A program made the position numbers and the translations under genes. Shown piece by piece: positions 33,500-44,084 of a stretch of 64,000 bases of DNA. This stretch comes from Madurella fahalii (lineage: Eukaryota; Ascomycota; Sordariomycetes; Sordariales): NCBI GenBank assembly GCA_029876055.1, contig CM056877.1, positions 310,001 to 374,000 of the forward strand. The letters run 5' to 3'. Numbering within the stretch: the first letter of the stretch is position 1; every line of letters starts with the position of its first letter. The notes beneath the pieces are model-generated. The model ran no database searches, was not told the DNA's origin, and was given only the letters and a program-made list of their open reading frames with translations.

Positions 33500-33880
33500 A
33501 CATTATCTCCGTGCTGTTACTCCATACGTAGATTTACAAACTTTACTATCATGTTTGGAATATCTATAACTACCCCAAATTATATTTATAGTATCAGTTA
33601 TCTCAGAGGTTATTATATCTACTGTACTGGTTGTTATAGTTGGCCTAAAATCTACATCTTTTAATAGAGAATTCTCTATTCTACTAGCTACTTAAACTAG
33701 ACTAACTCTAGTTCTATCCTCTTCTTAGAAATTAACAATCGTTTTAACCGAATTGTCAGGTAAAGTTCCTACAGTTTCTCTATAATTCACGATTACACTA
33801 CTCATTACTTAATCTCTAGTATACCTCCTTATCTAGTAGCTTATAGGGAAGTTAACCTCTGTCAGATCGAAAAAAGGATT
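33500..33880. repeat. AT-rich, RIP-like block
   Basis: Base composition drops abruptly to AT-rich, with many TA-rich words and no long frames. This fits C-to-T decay of a former repeat; no transposase can be read through it. Confidence 0.5.
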
Positions 33881-34123
33881 GCAGGTGAGAAAGCTTCAAC
33901 TATCTCGCCAGACTAGCGGTCCAGCCTGTCAGAGGGTGTTTGAGGGGGCTGTCGTGATGTTTGCAAGCCACAGGGACTGTTCGTCCTGGTGCAAAGGGGA
34001 GTAGGAAGGCATCCCCTGCTCTATACCTGATTGGGTAGAAAGGTGATTATTAAGAAAACCAACACGGCTTCAAGACAACGTCTAGTCTTTAACACACAAC
34101 CTTGGCTACGTACAGCGGTTACT
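33881..34123. other. Short spacer after the RIP-like block
   Basis: Returns to mixed composition; includes the 3' flank of the HET gene. No gene seen. Confidence 0.5.
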
Positions 34124-36304
34124 TCAAACAAGAACTAGGCGCTCACCACCAGTATAAACATCGGGCCAGGTCGGCCCGAACAAGTCCTCCCATAGGCTCT
34201 GAGGGGTTTTAGGTGGTGGCATCAGTTCCCCAATATACGCGTCACCAACCACCATGAATCGATCCTGCTCTCCGACTAACACCCTCCTCAATATGATGGG
34301 AACTTGCGCCCCGGAAAACAGGCAAACCAGATCACCTTTCATTGCTGAACCTGGAACCCAACCCAATCTCCCTGTTCTGGTTGCGCAAAACCTTCGCTTG
34401 TGTAGGCGATCTCTGTACGTCTTGTCAAGGGAGATCCTATCCCGTTCACTCCACCTTATATGCCGCTCGTGATTGCTATCGATGTCTCGGTAGAGAAAAT
34501 CAGCGTAGTTATACAGGCTCGTATCTTTTTCCGTATAGGAGCGGATAATCATAGCCTTATGAAATTTTGAGAACTGGAGAGGGGACATCCCAAACGTCGG
34601 TGACCTCCAGAATCCGGGCATGCTTTCTGGCTTCCTTGGAGGATCGGGATCGGCGGCCGACGCAATACGTACGCATTCAGAAAGCCAGGTTTGCCGCTTC
34701 AATACGGCCGCCTCATCCAGGCTAACAACGTCCGTGTCTCTGATCATGGTCTCGAAGCCGGTAAAGGGAGCCATCTGTGGGTGTTCTATTAGTGGCCCGA
34801 CTTCCGCGATTGAATCCACCAGTTTGCCGCTTAGTAAGAGAACCGTCTTGCCATCCTCCTGGAGGAAGAATGGCCGATTTCCATTTTCGAGCCCTTTGTT
34901 GGATCCCCGGTTGGCACGAAGTCTTTGGATGATAAATATTGGTTTCGCTTCGTCCAGGTCGGAGAAATCAGGTACCCAGGAAGGCAAATTGGGGTGTGCG
35001 CGCTTTCTTCCCGAGCAGTAAGAGAGGATCTCCAGGCTTGCATTTTTCTCGATATCCCACTGCGCCACCGCCTTGTAAAGATCCTCAACGCTGACTTGGT
35101 AGTTCGGACTGAGCACTTTGTCTTCCGGGCCCACGTTTGTGACCATGCTGAGAATTCCAAAAACCTTGTCGCGCTTGTCTCCGCATTGAAATCCTCGTAT
35201 CTCATAGAGCGTACTGAGCAACCTGAAGTCCGGTACGTACGTCCCCTTTTTTCGTCCCTGATCTTTATATTTCCTGTGAAGCTCGCGTCGTCCGTGATTG
35301 ATCATGTCCACGGCGCTCAGTGCCTGATGTAGTGGTGGATCGTCGGGTACGATGGCTCGTAAACGAAAGGCATGGTCACTGAGCACTTTCCAGGGCATCG
35401 TGTCGAGGCCGCAGGCCAAGACTGGTGTTTGCGCTAGGACAGCCTCCTGGATGATCCACGTCCGTTGGAACCATGGGCGCCGCAGTAGATGGAAGACGGG
35501 CGACCAGTTGAGAGAGTAGATTTCTTCGTTGTCGTAGAGGAGAGTTTTGCACATCCGATCGAAGCTCTCAAGTACCGAGAACGCCCCTCGAACGTCAGAG
35601 GTCTGTTCGCCGAGCCAGATGACAACATTCTGTGCTGTAGAGTATATCCAGCTCATCTTCTGGACCTGGTCAGCCCGCTCCTCGTTATCGGCCTGATTGA
35701 TGCATAGCGCATCCACCCATAATCTGCGTGGCCGATTGGGGTGCCGCAGATTGACCAGGGCCGAGTGCAGGTTCTTTCTGACGCTTGTACGCGAGCCGTT
35801 GACGATAATCGTTTCTGTTGGGTGCTCGTCCCCCCACGCGTAGGATAGGGCGTCGTATTTCGTCCGCCATGATTTGACAACGTTTATTATGCGACAGTGG
35901 ACCTCATCGGGCAATGACCCCGGTTCCATAACAAGAATGCGAAACTCGTTGGGGAGAGTAATCGGCTGGTAGATGAAAGGGACTTCTTGGGTCGCGCCTT
36001 GGGTGGTGGTAGGAAGAGGCGAGAAGGTGCTGCTTGCCACTCTTTTTGGAGGAAAGATGACGCATATTACGGCGTTGAAAGCCGGTTTCAACGGCGGATC
36101 AGCTAGATAGAGAATGAAGAGAGAGAAGAAGATCATCGGCCCGAGTACACTAGCATCCTGACCTCGGGCTTTCGATCTCTGGATTTGGCGAAACTTGGCC
36201 GGATTCATCAACAGTGGGTTGTTCCGCCAGAATGAAGGTACGCGTGCGCGACGGCAGCCGAGCGACCGGAGCGAATATTGGCGTGGAAGGTGACGAAGAA
36301 GCAT
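34124..36304 (-). CDS. HET-domain (heterokaryon incompatibility-type) protein with N-terminal membrane segment
   Basis: A single-exon frame of 726 residues. The HET domain begins near residue 148 with YDALSYAWGDE, continues with RRLWVDALCINQAD and IYSTAQNVVIWLGE, and reaches HLLRRPWFQRTWIIQEA. Downstream are the usual HET-protein elements DKVFGILSM, LPSWVPDF and a C-terminal region with DRFMVVGDAY. A hydrophobic segment at about residues 54-70 (GPMIFFSLFILYLA) and a second near 78 precede the domain and suggest membrane anchoring. An alternative start is the Met at residue 33. HET proteins mediate non-self recognition and cell death between fungal strains. This gene lies between two AT-rich relics, a usual setting for such fast-evolving genes. 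Confidence 0.9.
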   Translation of the reverse strand: MLLRHLPRQYSLRSLGCRRARVPSFWRNNPLLMNPAKFRQIQRSKARGQDASVLGPMIFFSLFILYLADPPLKPAFNAVICVIFPPKRVASSTFSPLPTTTQGATQEVPFIYQPITLPNEFRILVMEPGSLPDEVHCRIINVVKSWRTKYDALSYAWGDEHPTETIIVNGSRTSVRKNLHSALVNLRHPNRPRRLWVDALCINQADNEERADQVQKMSWIYSTAQNVVIWLGEQTSDVRGAFSVLESFDRMCKTLLYDNEEIYSLNWSPVFHLLRRPWFQRTWIIQEAVLAQTPVLACGLDTMPWKVLSDHAFRLRAIVPDDPPLHQALSAVDMINHGRRELHRKYKDQGRKKGTYVPDFRLLSTLYEIRGFQCGDKRDKVFGILSMVTNVGPEDKVLSPNYQVSVEDLYKAVAQWDIEKNASLEILSYCSGRKRAHPNLPSWVPDFSDLDEAKPIFIIQRLRANRGSNKGLENGNRPFFLQEDGKTVLLLSGKLVDSIAEVGPLIEHPQMAPFTGFETMIRDTDVVSLDEAAVLKRQTWLSECVRIASAADPDPPRKPESMPGFWRSPTFGMSPLQFSKFHKAMIIRSYTEKDTSLYNYADFLYRDIDSNHERHIRWSERDRISLDKTYRDRLHKRRFCATRTGRLGWVPGSAMKGDLVCLFSGAQVPIILRRVLVGEQDRFMVVGDAYIGELMPPPKTPQSLWEDLFGPTWPDVYTGGERLVLV

Positions 36305-36720
36305 GCTTGGTGAAAGATGGGTAAGAAATTGGGCGAGGTGGATGCGATTGCGATGGAAACTGCTGAGTCGCGCTGGCGCAGCGGACGGATGGAAACAAAG
36401 TTACAAAAGGACCCGCCGATTCTTAAACTTAACTACTAATTAAAACAACGCCGGCTGAGAAATTTAGGCCTAACAGATACCCGCGTCCTTTTCGTGGCAG
36501 AGGGGATTAGTAAGGCTGATCGGGCTGCGACCACCAGAACCCGATTGTAGCACTGCAGTCATTAACCCACTGAGTCCCTGGTCTCAGATGCTCAGACCTG
36601 CTGGGCGTGAGGTACCGCTTGTACCTGTTAACCCACTTTTATAGACCCACTTCAATAAGCCAATCAAATCGCATTGACAAAACTCACGCCAGCTGGTCTG
36701 AGGCTGTTGCGAACAAAATT
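36305..36720. other. Upstream region of the HET gene
   Basis: Promoter and spacer with mixed composition; no gene seen. Confidence 0.4.
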
Positions 36721-37220
36721 GGCTCTCACGTCACAGCAAAATTAGAAGATATAAAGTAAGATAGATAATATTTATACTGTTAGATATCTCTCTTTACGGC
36801 GGTTCTATTGGTAGTAGTCTCGTTGAAGTGCAGGCAATATTGGTAGAGTTATAGAGGTTAACTCTTTGATTTATATATATAGAGAAGGGAGGACTTTGGC
36901 TGACCTTGCAACTACTATCTATCCTACCATATAGATCTATATACTGTTAGAATCAACTCTTCAAGATCTATCTTACGGTAGTAGTCCTGTTAAAGTGCAT
37001 GCAGTTTCAGTAGAGAAAAGTAAGATAATATCCCGATTTTTACTCCTATAAAGATAGCGGATATTTCCTTAGATAACTTTATATATACTACCTTTACTAA
37101 GTTCCTATCTATATGCTAAAGAAGGCCTTCTTTTACTCTATATATTGATCTGTATATCTGTATAGTAAGCTCTATATCTACAGATTTCTATAGAGCCTGC
37201 CTTTTCGGACTGTAGTGTAG
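36721..37220. repeat. AT-rich RIP-like block containing a 167-bp direct repeat
   Basis: Strongly AT-rich. Two related units begin TATACTGTTAGA at 36773 and 36940 and share GTAGTAGTC (36811 and 36978) and AAGTGCA.GCA, keeping a 167-bp offset. It looks like a tandem duplication later degraded by C-to-T mutation. Confidence 0.55.
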
Positions 37221-37463
37221 TGTCCCAGGATACTGTAGCCCCACATAAATAGCACGTGCACTGACATCTTCCATATATAACCCCAACCCTGGCAGGGCCA
37301 AAATAGACATGACAATGGACGCAAGACGCCCATTTCAGCGCAAAAAGCCCACCAAATACTGCAGTTGCAATTGACGTTGTTAAAGTGATCAATTCGCCTT
37401 AGTTTGTTGATATCTTACAAGACCCAAATAAGTGCTGTTTTCCTACAGTTTAACGGCCCAGTT

Positions 37464-37499
37464 GTCCATCTGCCTGTCCATCTAACTGTCCATCTGACT
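37464..37499. repeat. 12-bp tandem repeat (GTCCATCTGNCT)x3
   Basis: Three consecutive 12-mers, GTCCATCTGCCT, GTCCATCTAACT and GTCCATCTGACT. Confidence 0.9.
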
Positions 37500-37507
37500 A
37501 AGCGCCT

Positions 37508-37710
37508 CCCTGCTTCCACGCCCTCTTCCACGCCCTCCTCGCGATCATTGTGGCGCCGCTTGACTGGCGATACTCTCGTTGTTGTTGTCGTTGTTGTTGT
37601 CTTCCTGGGCGCCTGCGCCCAGAACTCCCCTGCTTCCACGCCTTCTTCTACGCCCTGTTCGTCGCGATCCTCGTTGACTGGTGTTGTCGTTCAAGTCTTC
37701 CTGCGCTAGG
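37508..37710. repeat. Imperfect ~120-bp direct duplication
   Basis: CCCTGCTTCCACGCC.TCTTC.ACGCCCT begins at 37508 and again at 37628. Each copy is followed by related GATC...GTTGACTGG / TTGTTGTCGTT...GTCTTCCTG.GC segments, with indels between the copies. Confidence 0.65.
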
Positions 37711-38213
37711 TCGACGCCGTCCCATCGCGACGTGTGCCAGCGTATAGATGGCTGTAATCCTGTCGCCTCAGAACGCTGGGTGCCCTGAACTGAAGCCTGG
37801 GTCGAGATGGGCGTAGTCGAACGTGGCGCCTGAGGATCAGGTGTAAATGGCTTCGTGTGACGTGGTCTGCCAAGTAACTGTGTGACGCGATCAAACTCCT
37901 GATACTGTAGATACTGATCCTCGTCCTCCAGAGATCTATCCAGCCACGTGCTACGAAATGTTTTTGAGCCGTAGGTCAAAGAGTTTGTGAAATTGTCGCC
38001 TACCTCCTCTACAACCTGTGAAGAATCGTAGTGGGGGGGACCTAGAAGGAAAGGGGGCTGTTGGGGAGGGGAATATGGGAGAGGATGAGCACACAGCACG
38101 CATTGGATTCCGGGTATGGAATACCCCATTAGGAGACCGTAAAGACGGTGGAGCGTATGACAGGCTAGGGGATCTATGCATGGTAAACTGAATAATGCAT
38201 ATGCAAGAATCAT
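37545..38213 (-). CDS. Hypothetical protein with low-complexity C-terminus, or transposon-derived fragment
   Basis: An uninterrupted minus-strand frame of 222 codons from an ATG at 38213. The middle (SKTFRSTWLDRSLEDEDQY, EFDRVTQLLGRP) looks protein-like. The end is Arg/Gly-rich then Asn/Asp-rich and lies over the duplicated repeat region. I do not recognise a family. Its position between repeats and an AT-rich relic makes a mobile-element remnant as likely as a real gene; expression evidence is absent. Confidence 0.25.
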   Translation of the reverse strand: MILAYALFSLPCIDPLACHTLHRLYGLLMGYSIPGIQCVLCAHPLPYSPPQQPPFLLGPPHYDSSQVVEEVGDNFTNSLTYGSKTFRSTWLDRSLEDEDQYLQYQEFDRVTQLLGRPRHTKPFTPDPQAPRSTTPISTQASVQGTQRSEATGLQPSIRWHTSRWDGVDLAQEDLNDNTSQRGSRRTGRRRRRGSRGVLGAGAQEDNNNDNNNESIASQAAPQ

Positions 38214-39671
38214 TCTAACGCAACACCCTGTGTTTAGGGGGTTTATATAACTGCGTTGTCCACTGCCTCTGTACGACACACATAGGTACAGTACGGAGTA
38301 CTACCCTAACAACGGTCTAGATTGTGACGTGTTCTATAATAAGGAAAAGATGCATCCTACGAGTGATCTCAAGCTCCCGCGCTCCGCGACGGCCCGCCTA
38401 GCCGGAATACGAAAAGGTGCTTGTGGAAGAGCACCTCTAGCTTCCACTGAAAGATATCTTTTGGGTCACATCACCTCACCGAACCATTGTGGGTCGATGT
38501 CTGGGTCTGTTTGGTCTGTGCGATCCCTGATTGGCGCTTGGCTTTTGCTTACCTGGGTGTGCCGTGATTTCCGTAGGTACGCTGTACTAACCCGTGCTAG
38601 CTCACTGAACCCATTGCCTGTCCTAGTGTCGTGATGGCTTAACTAACGTCTTCTGAGACTGAATTTGAGGACATCGTGACTCCTAGACACTACGGAAACG
38701 GGCCGAATGTGGCTCCGCGGCATCCGGAAAGGAGCACCGCCTGTTAACTAGGTCGGTCGGGTTGGTGTTTGCCTGGCGATGCACAGACAAAAACGTGGTC
38801 AGCATGCTTGTATCCCACGCCGCGCCGCATTTCTGGAACCTCCAATTTCAGTAAGGCTGATGAGAAGGGGCCAATAATCCCACAATCCTGATCCATGGAC
38901 CAGGTACTCAGGGCCCTTGGCATCACATCCCGCACTGACATGCCTTAGAAACCATGCTTTATTGTCATCCCAACTTGTCCGACCGTCCCGATGGTACTGC
39001 CGTTGCTTACTCCCCTCCCTTGTAGTCAATCCTCTGGTCCACTTCGGTCTCACTAGCACTATACTAGCTCTAACATCGAGACCCGCCCTCCCATAACTCT
39101 GGCATGGATGCTCTCCTTGTGTTTTCGCCGCTATCTGAAGATAGACCCAATTGTTGTGTGCCGTCCCCCCCACCCATTCTCTGCCGCCTGTTGTGTACCC
39201 ATGCTTGTACGCCTCGATCCCCTTCGCTTGCATGGACCCTGGCCTGGTTCTGGACGCTACAACGCGACCCAGGTTCAACCTCGTGGCGGCACAGTCATCC
39301 TCTGCATTATCACATGATGCAGCGCGCCACTTATGGCAACGAACACGAGGGGGGAAGCATTGACGACCTATCCGGGGGGCTGGCTATGTTTGCTAATGAT
39401 TTTCAAGATGGGAAAAAGAATCGCAGGGCAAAACTCCTTCCATGAATGGAAATTCGGTTAAGTTGTACCACATCGCCAATGGAAAACCATGGTTTGGCCA
39501 AGGGGCAGTGACGTGAGGATTGGAGGCTTGGGCGGTTGCCATATTGGTAACCAATAGGGGTTAGTCTTGGGACCGCAACCACTGTAGCGTACAATATCGT
39601 GACGTGCTTTTTGTATTGGCACTAGGGTGACCGTGCTGAGTTCAGCAATTGCCGCAGGCAACGGACGCGGG
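38214..39671. other. Intergenic region, no gene seen
   Basis: About 1.5 kb. Frames near 38800-39440 overlap on both strands and lack motifs. The stretch just before 39672 leads into the subtilase promoter. Confidence 0.5.
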
Positions 39672-39677
39672 TATAAG
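39672..39677 (+). promoter_or_regulatory. TATAAG box of the subtilase gene
   Basis: TATAAG lies about 100 bases before the start codon at 39776, matching the arrangement at the chitinase gene. Confidence 0.45.
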
Positions 39678-39775
39678 TAGGATGGGGATGGTACAGTAAC
39701 GGAGAGAGTTGATGCTCACAAACCGAAGCTCTGCAGAGTCCGCCACCGTGAGGAACAGCCTCTCCAAGACTCATC

Positions 39776-41316
39776 ATGATGTCTCTTAGCCGCTCCTTGG
39801 CCGTCGGGCTACTCTGCGCCCTCCCTTTGTTCAACACCGCTTTGGCTGCCTCCATCCCACCGCGCGACGATGTGGTTCCTCCTCGGTCTGCTATCGCCGT
39901 TAAGCTCAACAGCACAGCAGCATCCCTTACAGCCCGGGCCTTGACGGGGACCGATGTTGTCGCCGACCTCATTCGAAAGGCGCACCCGGGCTCTCGGAAC
40001 GGGAAGAGAGACGTAGATTTTAGCGTCTTGCCTCTCATCAACAGCGTATCCCCCGAGAAGATCGCTGAGATGGTTCAACGGGCCACCGAGCTCGACCCCA
40101 CCTACGTGCCCACGGATTTCGGCGCCTGGTACCAAGTTCAGTTCAACGAGCCTATGGGTGACGCACCCGCTCCCGAGATCGTCCAGCTCTTGAACACCCT
40201 CGGTGCATACGATGAGGTGATAAGCTGCCAGCGGCTTGGTGGTGCGCAACTCCCCGCCGTTCAGCCAAGCAACGATCCGCGGTTCCCGGAACAGGGATAT
40301 ACTGGCGCGAACGTGGGCATCAACGTCCAGTATGCCTGGGGCTTCCCCGGCGGCGACGGCGCTGGAACCAACGTTATCGACGTGGAGCGCGGTTGGAAGT
40401 TGGACCACGAAGATTTGGTACGAGTCGTGCGATCTGCAATCTGCGAGTGAGATAAGAATGCTAACGGAGTGTACAGCAAGCTGCGGGCATCACTCTCAAG
40501 GCCGGAAAGAACGTCAATGACCGATACGGTGGAAACTACCCTCATGGAACCGCGGTTCTCGGGATTATGCTCATGGTGGACAACGCCATCGGCGGCGTTG
40601 GCATTGCCCCTGCAGCACAGGGACACGTAGTGGGTGTCACGCGGGATGTCAACGGAGCCCCCCAGGAAAACAATGCTGAGGCTATCATTGACGCCGCCAC
40701 CCACCTCAGCTTTGGCGATGTTATGTTGCTGGAGATTCAGCTTGGCGACGCCAACAACAACCTGATGCCAGCAGAGATCTACGATGCTGAGTACGAGGCG
40801 ATCAGGCTCGCAACTGCGATGGGTATTACCGTCGTCGAAGCCGGCTGCAACGGGGGGGTGAACCTGGATCTGCCCATTGTCCGCGAGGGCGAATCGACAC
40901 CGCGCGCCTTCCTGAACAGAAACAGCTCTGACTTCCGTGACTCGGGAGCCATCATGGTTGGCGCTGGCTCCGCGGCGCTCCCTCGCACGAGGTTGTCGTT
41001 TTCCAACTACGGCAGCCGGATCGACGTCCATTCCTGGGGCGAGGGTATCCTCACGTCAACCGCCGAGTCGGTCAATTTCCAGTGGGTTGATGGCTACGGC
41101 AACTTCTCCGGCACTTCAGGCGCGGCCCCCATCATCGCCGGCGCGGCGCTGAGCATCCAGGGCATGGTGAACGCCAACAGGGGTTCCAAGCTGTCGGCGG
41201 CGGAGATGCGGAACCTCATCAAGATTGGAGGCACTCCCACCTCCAACCCCTCGTCCGACATGATCGGTGTGCAGCCGGATCTCCGGGCCCTCATTGACGG
41301 GGGCTACCTGCAGTAG
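39776..41316 (+). CDS. Secreted subtilisin-like (S8) serine protease
   Basis: Two exons (39776-40417, 40477-41316; 59-nt intron) encode 493 residues. A signal peptide (MMSLSRSLAVGLLCALPLF) is followed by a pro-region of about 170 residues. The peptidase domain carries the catalytic triad Asp202 (NVIDVERGW), His237 (YPHGTAVLGI) and Ser428 (GTSGAAP), with the oxyanion Asn in EAGCNGG. The Asp motif deviates from the usual DTG/DSG, as in the divergent fungal S8 group seen in plant- and animal-associated species. Its role is likely extracellular protein degradation. Two adjacent ATGs (39776, 39779) could each start translation. Confidence 0.92.
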
Positions 41317-42994
41317 GCTAAGGCGCAGACACAAGAAGGTGTGAGCAACGCCAATGCCTCCAGGCTCCAGCAGACGACGGGGTTAGCTGCTACCAGCGGG
41401 GCCACCGGATCAGCCGCCATCTTGTGATATACAGATCCTTGTGTTAGCTGAGGAAATGCCTGGCTGGATGAAGGCGGAAGTGGTTACTGTTGGGTACTAG
41501 GGAGGATTACAGTCATTTGGGATTTTTAACATTCACGTTCACGCAAGCACTTTTCACACTGCTTAATTGCCTCGAAAAAGACGAGTCCGTTCCATTTCGA
41601 CCATGGTATTGATGTGTCAGGGTTGCCATTTTACCTGAAACCGAATGCAGCAGGGACCGTATGCTGCGGCTAGTGCACTGTTCGATTACCACTTCTGTAA
41701 AGATCTGATTCTGGGACATACCTTGCAAGCAACTCCCCAATGTTGCGGAATTTGTCCATTAAAACGAGCCATTGATGCGACTTGAGCCTTGAATCTGCCC
41801 CGATGCGCATGAAGCGAGGCCACATCGACAATTATTAAAGGTATCCAAAGGGTCAGAGGGGCCCCGGCTGCATATCAAGCCGACGAGAGTGTGTAGATTA
41901 CCGAGGCAGTCAAGCGGGATTCCGTTGGCCAAGCTGTTGGGCGCGCCTATATGCCAAATCAGTTTTACCATCTACACTCAGCTGTTTCTGGGCACAAAAG
42001 CCCAATTACTTCCCTACCGGCCGCGATTGCATCTTCCCTAGGAGCCCTCACGAGCCACCGTCGTATAGTCTTCTGCTAGTGGGGACATGAATGCAACCGG
42101 ATGTCACTGCCTTCACTTTCACATGTTAAGGGGGCGGGATGATCGGACGGGGAACTGTGGCGGAAGCTTCGAAACGGTCATCCCGGAACGCTGTGGTATT
42201 CTGGAGCAAGGCGGGCGGGAGGGCGAGTTCTGACTGTGTCCGCGACCTTGATGATCTGCTGGAACATAGCACGCGGGCTCTTAAACTCGCCCATAACGAG
42301 GCAAGAGAGTACGTCTCTGCAAGGCAGCTGTCAACGCGGGGTCTGTCTTGCATGCACTTGTACAATGGCCGAAATCTTACAGCTTATATCATTTTCCATG
42401 GATCGAAGTGATACGGCCCGTGCGGCCCCGAAACCGGTTACCCTGGAATATATCGGATGGTCTGAATACCTTATCCAGCGGGAGCTGCAAATGCCATGTT
42501 GTTGGAGCCTGGAGCCTGGAGCGGTGTGAGGTGATTTGAGTTGCATATGTTTACTGCATAGTAATGCATGGCCAAATCAAGGACAAGTATGGGCTGGGGA
42601 AGCACTCCCCAAACCTTCCTATTAGTTTAGAGCTGATAGTGTGGATTTGCAGGCTATCAAGCTTCTTCATCCGTCTGCTACCTGCCCCGGTGGGTTCTGC
42701 CATAAGATCTCTCGTCAAAGTCATGCCATGCGCGTTCGTGTATAGCTTAGGGATATAATTACATCTGGGACGTGTGGGACAACGTAGCGAATGGTTAGTC
42801 CAATCGCGTCTTGTACTTTAACCTGGAAGTAGAATAGAACATGGTGACATCTGGATTTAAGGCTAACCGATTTTTACTCCTTAATTATTCTTGGGCTTCC
42901 CGAACACCACACCGTCATCCATCCACTAAAGGTTATCACCCATGTGACACATTAAGGCTCTACCGTGCAGCATCCAAACGGGCCCCTATCGTGG
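41317..42994. other. Intergenic region, no gene seen
   Basis: About 1.7 kb between the 3' ends of the subtilase and sulfotransferase-like genes. Only short unconvincing frames. Confidence 0.5.
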
Positions 42995-44084
42995 TCATTC
43001 CATAACCCAGCCGGGGAGTCCCACGGGTGTTCCCCCATTCCCCCAAATAAACATATAGGCCAAGAGCCCCAGGAAGCCCACCGTCGGCACCCACCCGGCC
43101 AACCTCCAGAACACCCTCTTCCTCATGGCCCGCATCTTGATTCCCGCAGCCGCCCTCATCGCCGCCCCGTCGTTCAACCTCGGGAACTCGGCTTCCACCA
43201 TCCGCCCGCCGACCTCCACCATGGGCACGGGGACCCCGAGATGCTTACAGAGCGGGCCCCATCCGTCTTGGACCCGGTACTCCAGGACCCTCTCCTTGGG
43301 GATCTCCCTCCGCCACTCGTCGTAGTAGTGGTCGTAGAAGGCCAGCGCCTTCTCCTTCTCCGGCCACTCGAAGCCCTGCACTTGGGTGTTGACCTTGTGC
43401 ATGAACATGCCGAACTGGCGGAGGGTGGGGTCGAAGAGCATGATGAGGAGCTTGTCGAAGATGGAGAGGGAGCTGAAGGCCGCGTGGATGGACGTCAGGC
43501 ACGAGTTGTACCACTTCTCGCGCTCGCGGTTGAGGATGATGACTTTCGCTTCCGGGTAAGCGCGGGCTAGCTCGGTGCCGAAGAAGGAGGCGGGGATGTC
43601 GGTTGTAGCCTGGTTGGTGTTAGTACGGGGAGGCGCAATCACACGATAATGCATGGGGAAGGCATTGTGGAAAATGGAAAATCAATAGTACCTGGTGAGT
43701 GGCGAGGAGCTCGTCCCAATCTTCACGGCCAAAGTGTCCCTTGCCGCAATACTTGGCGTCAATCGCCCGCATCCAGTAGGGGATGTCGCCGGGATTCGCC
43801 CCGGTTGTCTGCATGTGATAGACATCGTGGATGCCGAGTTGTCGCAACGCGGCCCTCATACCTATCGGTCCGTTAGTCGGGATGCTCAGATGGAAAACAC
43901 GGCCCCTCTTCATCTGTGATAAGAAAGGGATACCAGACGCCATGAAGCGAAATGGTAAAAGGTAATGGAGTGGCTCACTGAGTGTCCCTGTCCTCATCAG
44001 TCCGCAGACAATCACCCTCATGGGCACGATCCGGGGATTCGCGGCCGTCTCGGCCACCCCTCCGTTCGACATCTTGGTCGCCAT
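42995..44084 (-). CDS. Sulfotransferase-family (PF17784-type) protein with C-terminal membrane helix
   Basis: Three minus-strand exons (44084-43979, 43861-43692, 43609-42995) encode 296 residues; introns are 117 and 82 nt. The N-terminal segment RVIVCGLMRTGTLS (residues 23-36) is the P-loop-like PAPS-binding element of this family. It is followed by MRAALRQLGIHDVYHM, FFGTELARAYPEAKVIILNRE and WYNSC, and ends in WGPLCKHLGVPVP. A hydrophobic segment near the C-terminus (WVPTVGFLGLLAYMFIWG) suggests a tail anchor. Databases often call relatives NAD-dependent epimerase/dehydratase by error. Acceptor and physiological role are unknown. The ATG at 44084 was chosen because family similarity begins about 20 residues later. 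Confidence 0.85.
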
